Shown: one piece after another, positions 7,734 through 17,686 of the stretch
Layout: the number at the start of each line of letters is the position of its first letter
Position numbering within the stretch: position 1 is the stretch's first letter
Assembly: GCF_000152825.2 (NCBI RefSeq)
Contig: NC_014414.1
Span: 2,418,001 to 2,482,000, forward strand
Direction: 5' to 3'
Length of the DNA stretch: 64,000 nucleotides
DNA from: Parvularcula bermudensis HTCC2503
GTDB taxonomy: Bacteria > Pseudomonadota > Alphaproteobacteria > Caulobacterales > Parvularculaceae
Position numbers and translations under genes: made by a program
The notes under the pieces: model-generated
The model's input: the letters and a program-made list of their open reading frames with translations, nothing else
Databases searched by the model: none
What the model was told of the DNA's origin: nothing

Positions 7734-9142
7734 GCGCGAAAGCCGGCCATGGCCGTGAAGCTCTCGTCATCGACCTTGCTTGCGAGCGACAGACCCGCGA
7801 ACCGCGATCGGAATTGGCCGGCTGATTTCTCCGATAACCGGACACTGATCACGCGATGACCGACCTCGCCGGTCTCGACGATTTCGCGAATGTCCCCATG
7901 GGCATGGAGCCAGGCATCCGCAGCCCCATCCGCAGGTCCAAGCCGTACGTGAAACAGGGTGTAATCCTGGGTCAAGAGATGGTCGATCGCGCCGAACAGA
8001 CCCTCAAGCCCCTCTCCGCTATGCGCACTCACGGCACTGACGAGTGGAGACAAGAGCGTTGCCTCCGCGAATGTCGATCGGTGCGCTGCCGTGAGTACTG
8101 CTGTATGCTGATCATCGGGACTAAGGAGGTCAATCTTGTTCCAGACCTCGATCACCTGCTGGGGACTGTCCTCATCGATGCCCAGCTCCCCCAGGACGGA
8201 AAGAACGTCGAGACGCTGGGCCTCATGCTCCGAATGGGAAATATCGCGGACGTGAAGCAGGATGTCCGCCTCGAGAACTTCCTCAAGCGTCGCCCGGAAA
8301 GCGGCAACCAGATCCGTCGGCAGATCGGAGATGAACCCCACCGTATCGGACAAAATGGCGCGCCCCACGCCGGGCAGATCGACCGCCCGCATGGTGGGGT
8401 CGAGGGTGGCAAAGAGGAGATCCTGCGCCGTCACCCCCGCCCCAGTCATCCGATTGAACAGGCTCGACTTTCCGGCATTGGTATAACCGACCAGGGCGAT
8501 GACGGGATGGGGGGCCCTTTTGCGCTTCGCCCGTTGCAGGGTTCGGGTCCGGCGCACCTGTTCCAGCTGCGCCTTCAGCCGGTCAATTTTCCCCGCCAGA
8601 ACCCGGCGGTCCGCCTCGATCTGCCGCTCCCCCGGCCCCCCAAGAAAGCCCGCGCCGCCGCGCTGACGTTCAAGGTGGGTCCAGGACCGGACCAGCCGAG
8701 ACCGCTGATAGGTCAAATGCGCCAGATCGACTTGCAGGCGTCCCTCTTTGGTCTGCGCCCGCTCCCCGAAAATTTCGAGGATCAGCGCGGTTCGGTCGAG
8801 GACCTTGGCCTGCCAAGCCCGCTCAAGATTGCGGTGCTGAACCGGCGTCAACTGGGTATTGACGACCACTAGGCCGGGGGAGGGATCGGCATTGTCGATC
8901 AACTCCCCGATTTCCTTAACCTTGCCTGTCCCGAAATAGGTCGCCGGGCGGATATCCTGAAGACCCACGCCTAGGGCGTCGGTCACTTTGAGTCCAATGG
9001 CAGCGGTCAGGCCAACGACCTCATCGAGACGCTGGCTTGCGGTGCGGGAAACAGTGCCTGCGCGGCTCCAATCGGGGTGAATGACGATGGCATGATGGAG
9101 CGAACCTTCTCGTTTGGGGGGCTCGTCCAGAAAATCCACCAA
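7730..9142 (-). CDS. hflX: GTPase HflX, ribosome-splitting factor
   Basis: HflX is a translational GTPase that binds the large subunit and splits stalled ribosomes under stress. The 470-residue sequence has the HflX N-terminal domain (about 40-130, with QLTPVQHRNLE), a coiled linker with GPGERQIEADRR, and the G domain: G1 GYTNAGKSS (about 217), G3 DTVGF, G4 NKID. A C-terminal domain of about 90 residues follows. The start lies two bases from the hfq stop codon, so the two are co-transcribed; hfq-hflX is a widely conserved pair. The stop codon is contributed by an inserted intergenic element. Confidence 0.97.
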   Translation of the reverse strand: MVDFLDEPPKREGSLHHAIVIHPDWSRAGTVSRTASQRLDEVVGLTAAIGLKVTDALGVGLQDIRPATYFGTGKVKEIGELIDNADPSPGLVVVNTQLTPVQHRNLERAWQAKVLDRTALILEIFGERAQTKEGRLQVDLAHLTYQRSRLVRSWTHLERQRGGAGFLGGPGERQIEADRRVLAGKIDRLKAQLEQVRRTRTLQRAKRKRAPHPVIALVGYTNAGKSSLFNRMTGAGVTAQDLLFATLDPTMRAVDLPGVGRAILSDTVGFISDLPTDLVAAFRATLEEVLEADILLHVRDISHSEHEAQRLDVLSVLGELGIDEDSPQQVIEVWNKIDLLSPDDQHTAVLTAAHRSTFAEATLLSPLVSAVSAHSGEGLEGLFGAIDHLLTQDYTLFHVRLGPADGAADAWLHAHGDIREIVETGEVGHRVISVRLSEKSAGQFRSRFAGLSLASKVDDESFTAMAGFRA

Positions 9143-9143
9143 A

Positions 9144-9386
9144 TCAATCGTCTCCGTCTTCGTCGATCCGCAGATCGAGGGGTTCGCTCGGCATTATCGT
9201 CGATACCGCGTGTTTATACACGAGTTGGGCTTGCCCATCACGTTTTAGCAGCAAACAGAAATTGTCGAACCAGCTAATTGTTCCTTGAAGCTTCACGCCA
9301 TTGACCAAAAAGATGGTCAAAAACGTTTTCGACTTCCGAGCTTGGTTGAGGAAAATATCTTGAAGGCCTTGTTTTTTCTCAGTCAT
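9144..9386 (-). CDS. hfq: RNA chaperone Hfq
   Basis: 80 residues with the Sm1 motif [11 protein letters not shown]...[13 protein letters not shown]-like core (here [12 protein letters not shown]) and the Sm2 signature YKHAVSTI near 57-64. It forms a hexamer that pairs small RNAs with mRNAs. The C-terminal tail is short and acidic ([10 protein letters not shown]), as in other alphaproteobacteria. It sits immediately upstream of hflX and downstream of trkH on the minus strand, with 82 bases to trkH. Confidence 0.98.
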   Translation of the reverse strand: MTEKKQGLQDIFLNQARKSKTFLTIFLVNGVKLQGTISWFDNFCLLLKRDGQAQLVYKHAVSTIMPSEPLDLRIDEDGDD

Positions 9387-9468
9387 TATCGCTGACCCTA
9401 ACTTTTCGGGTTATCTTGTGCATTGCAACATCATACCAAATGCGTGCCACCGCAAGCCGCCAGGCGCA

Positions 9469-10881
9469 TTATCCCATCCAGAATCGTCGACTGAGCATCA
9501 TGAGGAACACCACAAGCTCCAAACGCCCCGAGATCATGGCGAAAACCAGCAGAACACGAAGGCTGGGATCGAAGATCCGATAATCGGCGGTCATCAGCGG
9601 CGCGTATTCGACAATCGGCCCGACATTGGCGAGGACGGCCACGGCTGTGGCGGCGGAAACTTCGAGGGAATGGCCGTAAAAGGCGACGGTGAGCACCACC
9701 GCCGCCAAGAGTAGCGCAAACGCCATCGTATGGATCCAGATGCCAAGCTCGTTCGGCTCGGAAGGCCGCCCCAGAACCGCCCCGGGGTGAGTGATCCGCC
9801 ACAGCTCATCTCCCGTGCGACGAATGGCGACCATCCATCTTAGAATTTTTATCCCCCCCGCCGTCGACACCGCCGCGCCCCCGATCACCGCGCTGACGAG
9901 CAGCGGCGTGAGGGGCGGCACTTCGCCCAAAGTGGGCCCATTGGTCGACAGAAGAGAAATCGCGTTGAACGCCTGGGCGCCCAACCGGTCGAGATCCCCG
10001 GCACCGGTCGCCACCCAAAAGAGCAAGGCGACAAACGGCAAGACCGCGAGGAACGCCAGGGTTTCCTTGTCCCCGGCTGCGCCCAAACGACGTGCTCGGC
10101 CCAGCAACATCCCGGAAATGAGGAGGAAATTCACGGCCCCGAGCAGCATCATCGTCGCGGCGACATAGACGGCCCCATCGGGATAGGCGCCAATCCCGTT
10201 TGCGGCGGGGATGAAGCCCCCCGTCGCAATCAAGCTCATCGCCATGGCAAAACTGTCGATCACCGGGACACCGACGAGCACAAACGCCACCCCACCCCCC
10301 AGGGTCAGCCCGACATAGACCGGGAGAAAGGCGCGGAAGGCATGGTCGAACGCGCGCAGGAACGACCCACTCTCCCCGCGCGCGAAAGGCGGGACAATGG
10401 TTGAGACCCCGATGAATTCGGGCCGCACGAATACCGCGGCCGCCGTCGCCAATGAGATGAGGCCGCCAAGCCATTGTAACGAGGCGCGGTAGATCACGTC
10501 ATAGGCGGTGGATCGCGCAATGGGGTCGGACAACCACCCCCCGGTCGTGGTGAGGGCCGACACCGCTTCGAACCATGCATCGCCTAAGGTTTCGCCATCC
10601 ACCATCAAAGGGATCGAGGCCGCGAGCGGTAAGAACGTCCAAGCGATCACCAGCGCCAAAAGAAGCTCTCGCAGGCCGTTTCTGACCATCGGTCTTGGAT
10701 CATATCCGCGATCGGCGGACAGGCAGAGAACTGCGACCGTCACCGAGGCAAAAAGGCCAATAACGTATCCGCCAAGCGATCCGTCCGCCGCCAGCGCCGA
10801 AAGAAGGGCGGCAGGCAACATGGCCGTCGCAATGCCGAAATGCGCATAGGCGGTGAAGCGGAGAACGGGACCGATACGCAT
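9469..10881 (-). CDS. trkH: Trk system potassium uptake protein TrkH
   Basis: 470 residues, about ten membrane segments in four M-P-M repeats. Selectivity-filter loops are visible as ALTTTGGW, SLIATGGF, LLSTNGPT and STAGGIK, each providing the conserved Gly of the K+ filter. With TrkA at the membrane it imports K+. The gene lies 11 bases after trkA on the minus strand, so trkA-trkH form an operon upstream of hfq-hflX. The third loop has Asn-Gly (STNG), as often seen in TrkH. Confidence 0.95.
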   Translation of the reverse strand: MRIGPVLRFTAYAHFGIATAMLPAALLSALAADGSLGGYVIGLFASVTVAVLCLSADRGYDPRPMVRNGLRELLLALVIAWTFLPLAASIPLMVDGETLGDAWFEAVSALTTTGGWLSDPIARSTAYDVIYRASLQWLGGLISLATAAAVFVRPEFIGVSTIVPPFARGESGSFLRAFDHAFRAFLPVYVGLTLGGGVAFVLVGVPVIDSFAMAMSLIATGGFIPAANGIGAYPDGAVYVAATMMLLGAVNFLLISGMLLGRARRLGAAGDKETLAFLAVLPFVALLFWVATGAGDLDRLGAQAFNAISLLSTNGPTLGEVPPLTPLLVSAVIGGAAVSTAGGIKILRWMVAIRRTGDELWRITHPGAVLGRPSEPNELGIWIHTMAFALLLAAVVLTVAFYGHSLEVSAATAVAVLANVGPIVEYAPLMTADYRIFDPSLRVLLVFAMISGRLELVVFLMMLSRRFWMG

Positions 10882-10892
10882 GGATAACTGGA

Positions 10893-12266
10893 CTAAAAAT
10901 ATTCGATCCCGACGCGGAACATTTTTTCCACGGCGGCAACGGTATCGCGCATGGCGAAGAGGATGACCCGGTCTCCCGGTTGGATGACCGTTGTGGGATC
11001 GGGAAGAAGGATCTTCGCGGCCCGTTCGATCGCGCCGATCACGACCCCGCGAGGCAGGGCGGCTTCTCGCAAGGGAATGCCCACAAGATTGGACGTCTCA
11101 AGAGCCACCGCTTCGATCAGTTCGCCTTGCCCCTCAAACACGGAGTAAACAGATTTGATCCGCCCCCGCCTGACATGCTGGAGGATCGTCGAAATCGTGA
11201 TCGAGCGAGGATCAATAACCCGGTCGATGCCTACGGAATGGGCCAGCGGCCCATAAGCCGCCTCGTTGATTAGAATATTTGCGCGCCGCGCCCCCTCCCG
11301 CTTCGCGACGATCGAGGCGAGCAAATTGGTTTGATCGGAATTGGTGACCGAAACGACGGTCTCGGCATTGGACACCCCCGCCTCGCGCAGGATCTCCCGG
11401 TCGAGACCATCGCCCTGCAGCACAATCGTCCTTGAGAGGCGATCGGCGATTTGCGAGGCGCGCTCTTGTTCTCTTTCGATCAGGCGAATCTTCACTTGGC
11501 CGAGCCGTTCGAGGTTTCGGGCAACATCGAACCCGATATTCCCCCCGCCGATAATGATCACGCGCCGCGCCTGGCTTTCCTCTTGACCCAGAATACTGAT
11601 GACGCGATCGACATTATCGCGGGCACAAACGATATAGACGCTATCCCCTGCCTGTAGCTGATCGTCCCCGCTGGCGCAAAAAAGGCTCCCGCCACGATCC
11701 ACCGCCACGACGGTCATCATCAAATCGGGAAACAACTCCCGCACCTGGTCGATCGGCGTTTCGAGGATTGGGCAATCCTCGCCGAGCCGAAGCCCAAGGG
11801 CCCAGACACGCCCGTCCGAAAAGCTCTTGATATCGAACGCCCCGGGGGTCGTCAGTCGTTGCAGTACCGCATCGGCAACTTCACGTTCCGGGGAAATAAT
11901 CACATCGATGGGAATATTGTCGCGGCTGAAAACATCCGCATATTGCGTTTCCAGATAGCTCTGCGCCCTGATCCGCGCGATCTTCGTCGGGATCGAAAAA
12001 AGGGAATGGGCGATCTGACAGCTGACAATATTGACTTCGTCGGAGGCGGTGACGGCGATGACCATGTCCGCCTCTTGGGCACCGGCTTCGCCCAACACGT
12101 CCGGATAACTGCCCGAGCCGACCACACCGCGCACATCAAGGCGCTCAGAGACCTGCTGGATTAATTTCGCCGAGCGGTCGATCACCGTGACATTGGCTTT
12201 TTCCTGAGCCAATCGCTGGGCGATCCCGTACCCAACCCTGCCCGCCCCGCAAACGATTGCGCGCAT
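10893..12266 (-). CDS. trkA: Trk system potassium transporter regulatory subunit TrkA
   Basis: 457 residues with two tandem RCK modules. The first NAD-binding Rossmann motif is at the start (VCGAGRVGYGIAQRLA), the second near 230 (IIGGGNIGFDVARNLE). Each is followed by a TrkA-C domain. It gates TrkH in response to nucleotides. It is first in the trkA-trkH pair. The start ATG at 12266 is fixed by the Rossmann motif starting at residue 5. Confidence 0.97.
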   Translation of the reverse strand: MRAIVCGAGRVGYGIAQRLAQEKANVTVIDRSAKLIQQVSERLDVRGVVGSGSYPDVLGEAGAQEADMVIAVTASDEVNIVSCQIAHSLFSIPTKIARIRAQSYLETQYADVFSRDNIPIDVIISPEREVADAVLQRLTTPGAFDIKSFSDGRVWALGLRLGEDCPILETPIDQVRELFPDLMMTVVAVDRGGSLFCASGDDQLQAGDSVYIVCARDNVDRVISILGQEESQARRVIIIGGGNIGFDVARNLERLGQVKIRLIEREQERASQIADRLSRTIVLQGDGLDREILREAGVSNAETVVSVTNSDQTNLLASIVAKREGARRANILINEAAYGPLAHSVGIDRVIDPRSITISTILQHVRRGRIKSVYSVFEGQGELIEAVALETSNLVGIPLREAALPRGVVIGAIERAAKILLPDPTTVIQPGDRVILFAMRDTVAAVEKMFRVGIEYF

Positions 12267-12346
12267 GTGGTGCCTTTCGCGTTAGAGTGTGTGGTTCTGC
12301 GCGGGTTTTGCCCGAAAGAAAAGGGCGAGAGGCGCCCCCCTCCCCG

Positions 12347-13639
12347 TCACGCCGCAAAGGGGTCCTTCACCAAGATGACATCCTCCCGCTCCGGCGATGT
12401 CGAGACCAGAGAGACGGGACAATCGATCATTTCCTCGATCCGCCGCACATAGGCGATCGCCGCGTCGGGCAGATCCGCCCAACGACGCGCGCCGACTGTA
12501 CTGTCTGACCATCCGCTTAAGGTCTCGTAGATCGGCTCCAGCCGGGACTGATCGGTGACCCCGGCGGGCATGTAGTCGATCTCTTGCCCATCGATCCGAT
12601 AGCCCGTGCAGACCTTGAGTTCCTCAAGGCCATCAAGCACGTCGAGCTTGGTCAAGGCGATCCCATCCACACCGGAGATCCGCAAGGACTGGCGCACCAA
12701 GGCCGCATCGAACCAGCCGCAGCGCCGTTGGCGGCCGGTGACGGTGCCAAACTCTCGCCCCCGCTCCCCCAGTCGCTGGCCGACCGCATCGTGCAGTTCG
12801 CACGGGAACGGACCGCTGCCCACCCGCGTCGTGTACGCCTTCACAATGCCCAGCACATAGCCGACCTGATTGGGCCCCACACCAGAGCCTGAGGCGACCT
12901 GACCGGTCACCGTGTTCGAGGAGGTGACATAGGGATAGGTGCCGTGATCGATATCGAGGAGAACCCCCTGAGCCCCTTCAAACAGGATGCGCTTTTCGGT
13001 GCGCCGCACCTCATCCAATAGCCGCCAGACCGGTCGGGCAAACGGCAACAGGATGTCGGCCGCCGCGGCAATCTCGTCGATCAAGGCATCCCGATCCAAG
13101 GGCTCCACACCAAACCCAGCCCGCAGCGCATTGTGGTGGGCCAGGAGGCGGTCGACCTTCATTTCGATGGCGTCACGGTGAGAAAGATCCCCCACCCTGA
13201 TCGCACGCCGCCCCACCTTATCTTCGTAGGCGGGACCGATCCCACGGCCCGTCGTGCCAATCTTGGCCTCCCCCGCCGCGTTCTCCCGCAACCCGTCCAG
13301 GGCCCGGTGAAAGGGAAGGATGAGACAGGCATTGTCGGCAATAGCGAGCTGTTGGGGGGTGATCGTCACCCCTTGCGCCCTGAGGCGATCGACCTCGGCC
13401 GAAAAGGCTTCGGGATCGATCACCACGCCATTGCCGATCACACTCAATTTTTCCCCGCGCACGATCCCCGAGGGCAAGAGGGAGAGCTTGAAGACCTCGC
13501 CATCGATCACCAGCGTATGACCGGCATTATGCCCGCCTTGGAACCGGACCACGACATCCGCCCGGGCCGATAGCCAGTCGACTATCTTGCCTTTGCCCTC
13601 GTCCCCCCATTGGGCGCCGATCACCGCACAATTCGCCAT
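12347..13639 (-). CDS. purA: adenylosuccinate synthetase
   Basis: PurA joins IMP and aspartate with GTP hydrolysis, the first committed step to AMP. The 430 residues from ATG 13639 begin [18 protein letters not shown], carrying the P-loop-like GDEGKGK with the catalytic Asp, then GGHNAGHT with the catalytic His, and the GTP-contacting TKLDVL near 332. The open frame runs on upstream to 14083, but that extension overlaps the neighbouring transporter and lacks family similarity, so it is rejected. Confidence 0.98.
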   Translation of the reverse strand: MANCAVIGAQWGDEGKGKIVDWLSARADVVVRFQGGHNAGHTLVIDGEVFKLSLLPSGIVRGEKLSVIGNGVVIDPEAFSAEVDRLRAQGVTITPQQLAIADNACLILPFHRALDGLRENAAGEAKIGTTGRGIGPAYEDKVGRRAIRVGDLSHRDAIEMKVDRLLAHHNALRAGFGVEPLDRDALIDEIAAAADILLPFARPVWRLLDEVRRTEKRILFEGAQGVLLDIDHGTYPYVTSSNTVTGQVASGSGVGPNQVGYVLGIVKAYTTRVGSGPFPCELHDAVGQRLGERGREFGTVTGRQRRCGWFDAALVRQSLRISGVDGIALTKLDVLDGLEELKVCTGYRIDGQEIDYMPAGVTDQSRLEPIYETLSGWSDSTVGARRWADLPDAAIAYVRRIEEMIDCPVSLVSTSPEREDVILVKDPFAA

Positions 13640-13787
13640 GACGGTCCTCTCCATATTTCGTCGCGAAAGCGCGAGACAATAAGCTTCCGCGCCCTGAGCG
13701 CAATGGCTGACCGACGGCTTTCCAAAGCTTATCCCAAGCGCCAGGGGCGATTGCCTTTCCCCAATACCGATCGCAAAGCGATTTGTG

Positions 13788-14777
13788 ATGTCGAGGATCT
13801 CTCCACCCCTTGCGCCCGCAGGCGCCCCAACGCGCCCGGCTTTGACCATTGCCCCCAAGCCACGGGACTGGGCACTGCTGGTCGGCGTCGTGATCCTGGG
13901 CGGATCCGCCTTCAGTGGGATCCGCGCGGCCCTGCTGAGCGCCGCCCCCCTGACGGTGGCCGCCGGACGGTTATGGGTCGCCGCCTTTGCTATGGCGATC
14001 ATCATGCGCGTCGCGGGGGAGCGGTGGCCCGCCTTGATCGACCAGGGACGGCTCAATCCCCTATGGGGATCGGCCATCGCCATTGGCCTGATCGGCTATT
14101 CGATGCCGATGACGATGTTCCCCCTCGCCCAGCTCACCGTCCCCTCGCTCCTGGCGGGCATTTATATGGCGTTTATGCCAATCGCGACGGTTATTCTCGC
14201 TGCCGCGTATGCAGACGAACCGCTGACCAGGGGAAAGATGATCGGCACGGCCCTTGGCTTTGCCGGGGCCCTGACCCTGATCGGTCCGGCGGCCTTCAGG
14301 AATATTCTCGCAGCCGATGTCGTCGCACAGCTCATGTTATTGGCGGCCACGCTGGGCTACGCCATTGCCGCCGTCCTGCTGCGACGGGCGGCGCCGCTTG
14401 CCGCGCTCAGCTTCACCTCGATGATGCTGATCGCCGGGGCGCTTGGGGCCAGCCTCCCCGCCATCCTGATTGAGCGGGGCGATGGCCTTCCCACCCTGCA
14501 AGGGGCGGCCGCGATCGTCTATCTGGGCCTGTTCCCGACGGCCTTGAACGGCCTCATCATCACCCTGATGGTGAGAAGCGCCGGGGCGGGCTTTCTTGGG
14601 CTCGCCAATTATTTCACCCCCTTCGCAGCCATCGGTTTTGGCCTCGTCCTGTTCAACGAAGCCCTGCTCGCCAATCATCTTGCGGGATTGTTCCTGGCCT
14701 TGGCCGGGGTCTTTGTGGCGCAACCCCGCCCCCTCCTCACCCTCTTCAAATGGCTGCAGGACCGACGCGGCGTCTGA
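13788..14777 (+). CDS. EamA/DMT-family transporter
   Basis: About 329 residues with ten membrane helices in two EamA repeats (first about 27-160, second about 175-315). Motifs typical of the family include [12 protein letters not shown] in the first helix and [14 protein letters not shown] in the second repeat. DMT proteins export amino acids or other metabolites; the substrate cannot be read. A GTG at 13785 precedes the ATG at 13788. It is divergent from purA with a gap of about 148 bases. Confidence 0.85.
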   Translation: MSRISPPLAPAGAPTRPALTIAPKPRDWALLVGVVILGGSAFSGIRAALLSAAPLTVAAGRLWVAAFAMAIIMRVAGERWPALIDQGRLNPLWGSAIAIGLIGYSMPMTMFPLAQLTVPSLLAGIYMAFMPIATVILAAAYADEPLTRGKMIGTALGFAGALTLIGPAAFRNILAADVVAQLMLLAATLGYAIAAVLLRRAAPLAALSFTSMMLIAGALGASLPAILIERGDGLPTLQGAAAIVYLGLFPTALNGLIITLMVRSAGAGFLGLANYFTPFAAIGFGLVLFNEALLANHLAGLFLALAGVFVAQPRPLLTLFKWLQDRRGV

Positions 14778-14778
14778 C

Positions 14779-14859
14779 GATCTTTAGGCCGAGAGGAATG
14801 GCGCCGTCACCACCCTTACGCGAACCGGGGGCCACTTCGCTTGAAAAGGCTCAGTCTAG
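14779..14859. repeat. dispersed intergenic element, partial copy
   Basis: It shares with the copy at 7629-7733 the GATCTTT core, then TACGCGAACCGGGGGCCACTT and a GAAAA...TCTAG end. The leading hairpin is missing. It starts right after the EamA stop codon and its terminal CTAG provides the TAG stop of the J-domain gene on the minus strand (14856-14858), the same relation to the neighbouring gene as in the first copy. Confidence 0.65.
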
Positions 14860-15563
14860 GTCGACGAGTGGCTCGCCCCCACAGCGATCGCCCCGGCCAG
14901 CTTCTCATAGGCCACATTGATCGTCGCCATGCGGTGCTCGGCGATTTTGACGAGGGCCGGCGGCACCCCCCGCGCGGTCAACGCATCGGGGTGATGCTCC
15001 TTCACGAGGGCATGATAAGCCGCCTTGATCTCGGCAATCGTCGCATGGGGCTCGACCCCCAAAATCACATGAGGATCATCGCGTTCAAAGCCCAAATGGG
15101 CGGCCTTGATCCGCCGCCAGCCACAGGGGCCGACCCCAAACGCGTCCGCCGCCTCCCGCAAGAGATCAAGCTCGGCGGGATGGGCGACCCCATCGGCAAG
15201 GGCGACATAAAACAGACAATCAAGCACGTCTTCGAGGATCGCCGGTTCGTCGCGGAATAGCCGTCCCACCTGGCGCGCATAGGAGGAAAAGCCCGCCACA
15301 TCCTCCATCGCCAGACGGAAGACGGTCATGACATTGCGCTCTTCTTTCGGCGGATAGGTAAAAAAGGACCGAAACGCCGCCAGTTCGGACTCGCTGACGG
15401 CGCCATCGGCCCTGGCCATTTTGGCTGACAAGGCGATGAGCGCGATCGAGAAAATGGCCGCGTCACGCTTTCGCCGACGGGCCTCCATCGCCGCCATGAT
15501 GGCGCCGAGCGTGCGGTCCCGCGCTTCGTCGAGGAGGGCTCCAATGCTTTCCCATAAAGTCAT
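14856..15563 (-). CDS. TerB-J domain protein (DjlA-like, soluble)
   Basis: 235 residues. A TerB-like helical domain covers about 35-150 (repeated acidic DGAVSESE and DGVAHPAE segments, typical of the TerB fold). A C-terminal J domain at about 165-225 follows, with the HPD motif (KEHHPDALT) that stimulates DnaK ATPase. Proteins of this type resemble DjlA without its N-terminal membrane helix, so this one is probably a cytosolic DnaK co-chaperone. It is convergent with the EamA gene. Its stop codon comes from the intergenic element. Confidence 0.88.
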   Translation of the reverse strand: MTLWESIGALLDEARDRTLGAIMAAMEARRRKRDAAIFSIALIALSAKMARADGAVSESELAAFRSFFTYPPKEERNVMTVFRLAMEDVAGFSSYARQVGRLFRDEPAILEDVLDCLFYVALADGVAHPAELDLLREAADAFGVGPCGWRRIKAAHLGFERDDPHVILGVEPHATIAEIKAAYHALVKEHHPDALTARGVPPALVKIAEHRMATINVAYEKLAGAIAVGASHSST

Positions 15564-15620
15564 GAGACTGGGGTAGCGAGCCCCCCCGAATTTGTAACCT
15601 AAGTTTCTCTCAATTCGCTG

Positions 15621-15661
15621 TGATCGGCGCTGACCCGCCAGATGACGTCAGCGCCCGATCA
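15621..15661 (-). terminator. long hairpin downstream of cspA
   Basis: GATCGGCGCTGAC (15622-15634) pairs with GTCAGCGCCCGATC (15647-15660) with one bulged C, giving a stem of about 13 bp. It lies 14 bases past the cspA stop on the minus strand and is followed there by an AT-richer stretch. A second GTCAGCGC copy at 15663-15670 offers an alternative pairing. Confidence 0.55.
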
Positions 15662-15674
15662 CGTCAGCGCAAGA

Positions 15675-15884
15675 TCAGCTCATCAATTTCAGTTCACCAG
15701 CCGACGACCGGCCACGACGATCCTGAACCATCTCATAGGAGACGCGCTGATTGTCATCGAGGCCCTTCAATCCGGCCTCCTGCACCGCCGAGATGTGCAC
15801 GAAGACGTCCTGCCCACCCTCATCCGGCTTGATGAAACCGAAACCCTTTTCGGCATTGAACCATTTAACCGTACCAGTCGCCAT
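15675..15884 (-). CDS. cold-shock domain protein
   Basis: 69 residues forming one cold-shock domain, with RNP1 KGFGFI (13-18) and RNP2 VFVHI (27-31). These small OB-fold proteins melt RNA secondary structure. A strong Shine-Dalgarno (AAGGAGG, spacing 7) precedes the ATG at 15884. The C-terminus is slightly extended ([12 protein letters not shown]), as in alphaproteobacterial CspA-type proteins. A hairpin follows the gene. Confidence 0.96.
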   Translation of the reverse strand: MATGTVKWFNAEKGFGFIKPDEGGQDVFVHISAVQEAGLKGLDDNQRVSYEMVQDRRGRSSAGELKLMS

Positions 15885-16200
15885 ATCGGCGCCTCCTTAC
15901 CCAAGACCCGCATCGCCCCACCATGAAGCGTGTCGGAATAGAAAGTCAGATCGGGCAGGAGTCGTGTGGCGTTACCGCCGATAGTCCATCGCCAAACAGT
16001 CTTTCAGTAAGCCCCCTATAGGCGACCTCGCAGATACCCGCAAGAATTGCCTGACACGCTGGCCCGTGGAAAATGACCGCGGCACAGCCGGCCCATGGGC
16101 ATTTAGGGGATTATCGACGACGCCTTGGCGCTCTCTCCCATTTTCGGGCACAGGCGCTCAGGTCGGGCAAGCGCCCCTAGCGCTCAGACCGCGCGAAGGT
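15885..16200. other. intergenic region, cspA leader and nothing else recognised
   Basis: About 316 bases between the cspA start and the smpB stop. It must hold the cspA promoter and 5' leader on the minus strand. I found no tRNA, no tmRNA-like segment despite the smpB neighbour, and no credible open frame. Confidence 0.5.
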
Positions 16201-16692
16201 TTAGCGGTTTTCCCGCAGGAGACGCTGCTTTTGCCGAGACCAATCCCGCGCCTTTTGCGTATCCCGCTTATCATGCAGCTTTTTGCCTTCGGCGAGGGCA
16301 ATGGCCAGCTTGGCGATCCCCCGGTTATTAAAATACAGCCGGAGGGGCATGATCGTGAAACCTTTACGCTCCACCGCTCCCGTCAGGGTACCAATCTCTC
16401 GCCGAGAAAGCAGCAGCTTGCGGGGGCGCTTTTGGTCGTGATTTTCGCGATTGCCGGCGGAATAGTCGAGGATCGTGGCGTTGATGAGCCATATTTCCGT
16501 GCCGTTCGGCCCCGCCTCAGGCGAGCAATAGCTCTCCGCGATGTTCGCTTTGCCCTCCCGCAACGCCTTCACCTCCGTCCCGGTAAGGACAATTCCCGCT
16601 TCCACCGACTCATGGACATGATAGTCGAAACGGGCCCGACGATTCTCGGCAATTGTCTTGTTATGGGGATCGGATTTTCCGCGGGGGGCCAT
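16201..16692 (-). CDS. smpB: SsrA-binding protein SmpB
   Basis: 163 residues. SmpB carries tmRNA to stalled ribosomes and mimics the anticodon arm. Core signatures are [11 protein letters not shown] (about 17-27), [19 protein letters not shown] (32-50) and the basic C-terminal tail [20 protein letters not shown], needed inside the decoding centre. The frame extends upstream to 16773, but [11 protein letters not shown] at 16692 is the family-typical start. No ssrA gene is seen in the window. Confidence 0.97.
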   Translation of the reverse strand: MAPRGKSDPHNKTIAENRRARFDYHVHESVEAGIVLTGTEVKALREGKANIAESYCSPEAGPNGTEIWLINATILDYSAGNRENHDQKRPRKLLLSRREIGTLTGAVERKGFTIMPLRLYFNNRGIAKLAIALAEGKKLHDKRDTQKARDWSRQKQRLLRENR

Positions 16693-16849
16693 GGGGTGTG
16701 CGCTCGGGTGATAACGGACCAAGCCACGGGATATAGGGCGCGGTTCTCTTCGATCCAAGATCCGCGCCCGCATTGAGAAGGCCCCGGGGAGGGGTCAGGC
16801 GACCAAACTCCTTATGCCTTCTCTAAAAATGGGCCTGCGTGAAAGGGCC

Positions 16850-17467
16850 TCAGGCCGCGAGGTCGACATCCACCGTCTCGACCACGGTATCGAGAGCGGC
16901 GTCGCCGAAGGTCAACAGCCCTTCGAGGATATCGAGGCCGGTATCGACCACCTCTTCGATAATATCGGTCGCTGTATCGAGGGTTTCCTCGACGAATTCG
17001 AGCTTTGCATCGGTCACGTTCTCGATGAAATCAAGCGTGCTTTCGATGAACTCATCCCCGACGGTCGAGTCCTGACCGAACAGGAAATCGAGGGCTTCTT
17101 GGGTGACCCCCTCGGTAAATTCGAGGCTATCCTCGATAAGGCCGCCGGCGAAATCGACGGCAAATTCCACGCTGTCGTCTTTATATTGAATAACGGTCTC
17201 GAAGACTTCGGATTTATAGTCGATGGTCGATTCGATAAACATGTTGTAGTCGAGGGATATCACCGACTTCACGATGTCCCCTAGAGACTCAAAGGTGGTT
17301 TCGATGAGGCCCTGTGCCGTATCGAAGGTCATCGAAAGGAAATCGAAGGTGATTTCCAACGCCCCATCGATAATCTCAATCGCGCCATCGATGACGGCGA
17401 CGACGACATCCGTGGCGATATCGAACACGCTGGTGACTGTAGACGCTAATTTATTGAAAAGACCCAT
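16850..17467 (-). CDS. unrecognised acidic repeated amphipathic-helix protein
   Basis: 205 residues from an ATG at 17467 with an excellent Shine-Dalgarno (AAGAGGAGAG, then AAA). After a short basic start (MGLFNKLAST) nearly the whole chain is hydrophobic/acidic amphipathic segments rich in Asp, Glu, Thr, Val, Ile, Leu and Phe with almost no Lys or Arg. Similar units recur: FIESTLDFIE and FVEETLDTATDI are 18 residues apart, and DGAIEIIDGALEIT is an internal near-repeat. There is no Cys, no signal peptide and no true membrane span. The pattern suggests long surface-binding helices (phasin-like, lipid- or granule-binding, or coiled coil). I do not recognise a family. It is a single gene, convergent with nothing and divergent from the MFS gene. 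Confidence 0.8.
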   Translation of the reverse strand: MGLFNKLASTVTSVFDIATDVVVAVIDGAIEIIDGALEITFDFLSMTFDTAQGLIETTFESLGDIVKSVISLDYNMFIESTIDYKSEVFETVIQYKDDSVEFAVDFAGGLIEDSLEFTEGVTQEALDFLFGQDSTVGDEFIESTLDFIENVTDAKLEFVEETLDTATDIIEEVVDTGLDILEGLLTFGDAALDTVVETVDVDLAA

Positions 17468-17686
17468 TTTTCTCTCCTCTTGCCAAGGGGAACCCGATCC
17501 GGCCCTCACCCTGAGTGCCTGTATCGAGCGTTTAATCTCCCTTGTCCCGCTCTATTCGCAGTTGCAACAAAACCCGTTAACCGCGGCCTAGTCACCTGCC
17601 CCCATCGGCTTAGATGAAGGGCTGAACAAAACATCGACCAAGACCAATTGAAATAATCCGAACAAAAAGTCAGGAGACAGAATAGA

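Noticed and set aside
13640-14083. Upstream extension of the purA frame by 148 codons
   Set aside because: It overlaps the EamA transporter antiparallel, is Pro/Arg-rich and the PurA family starts exactly at [15 protein letters not shown].
15885-16200. Possible ssrA (tmRNA) next to smpB
   Set aside because: No tRNA-like acceptor/T-arm pair and no tag reading frame ending in ALAA could be found.
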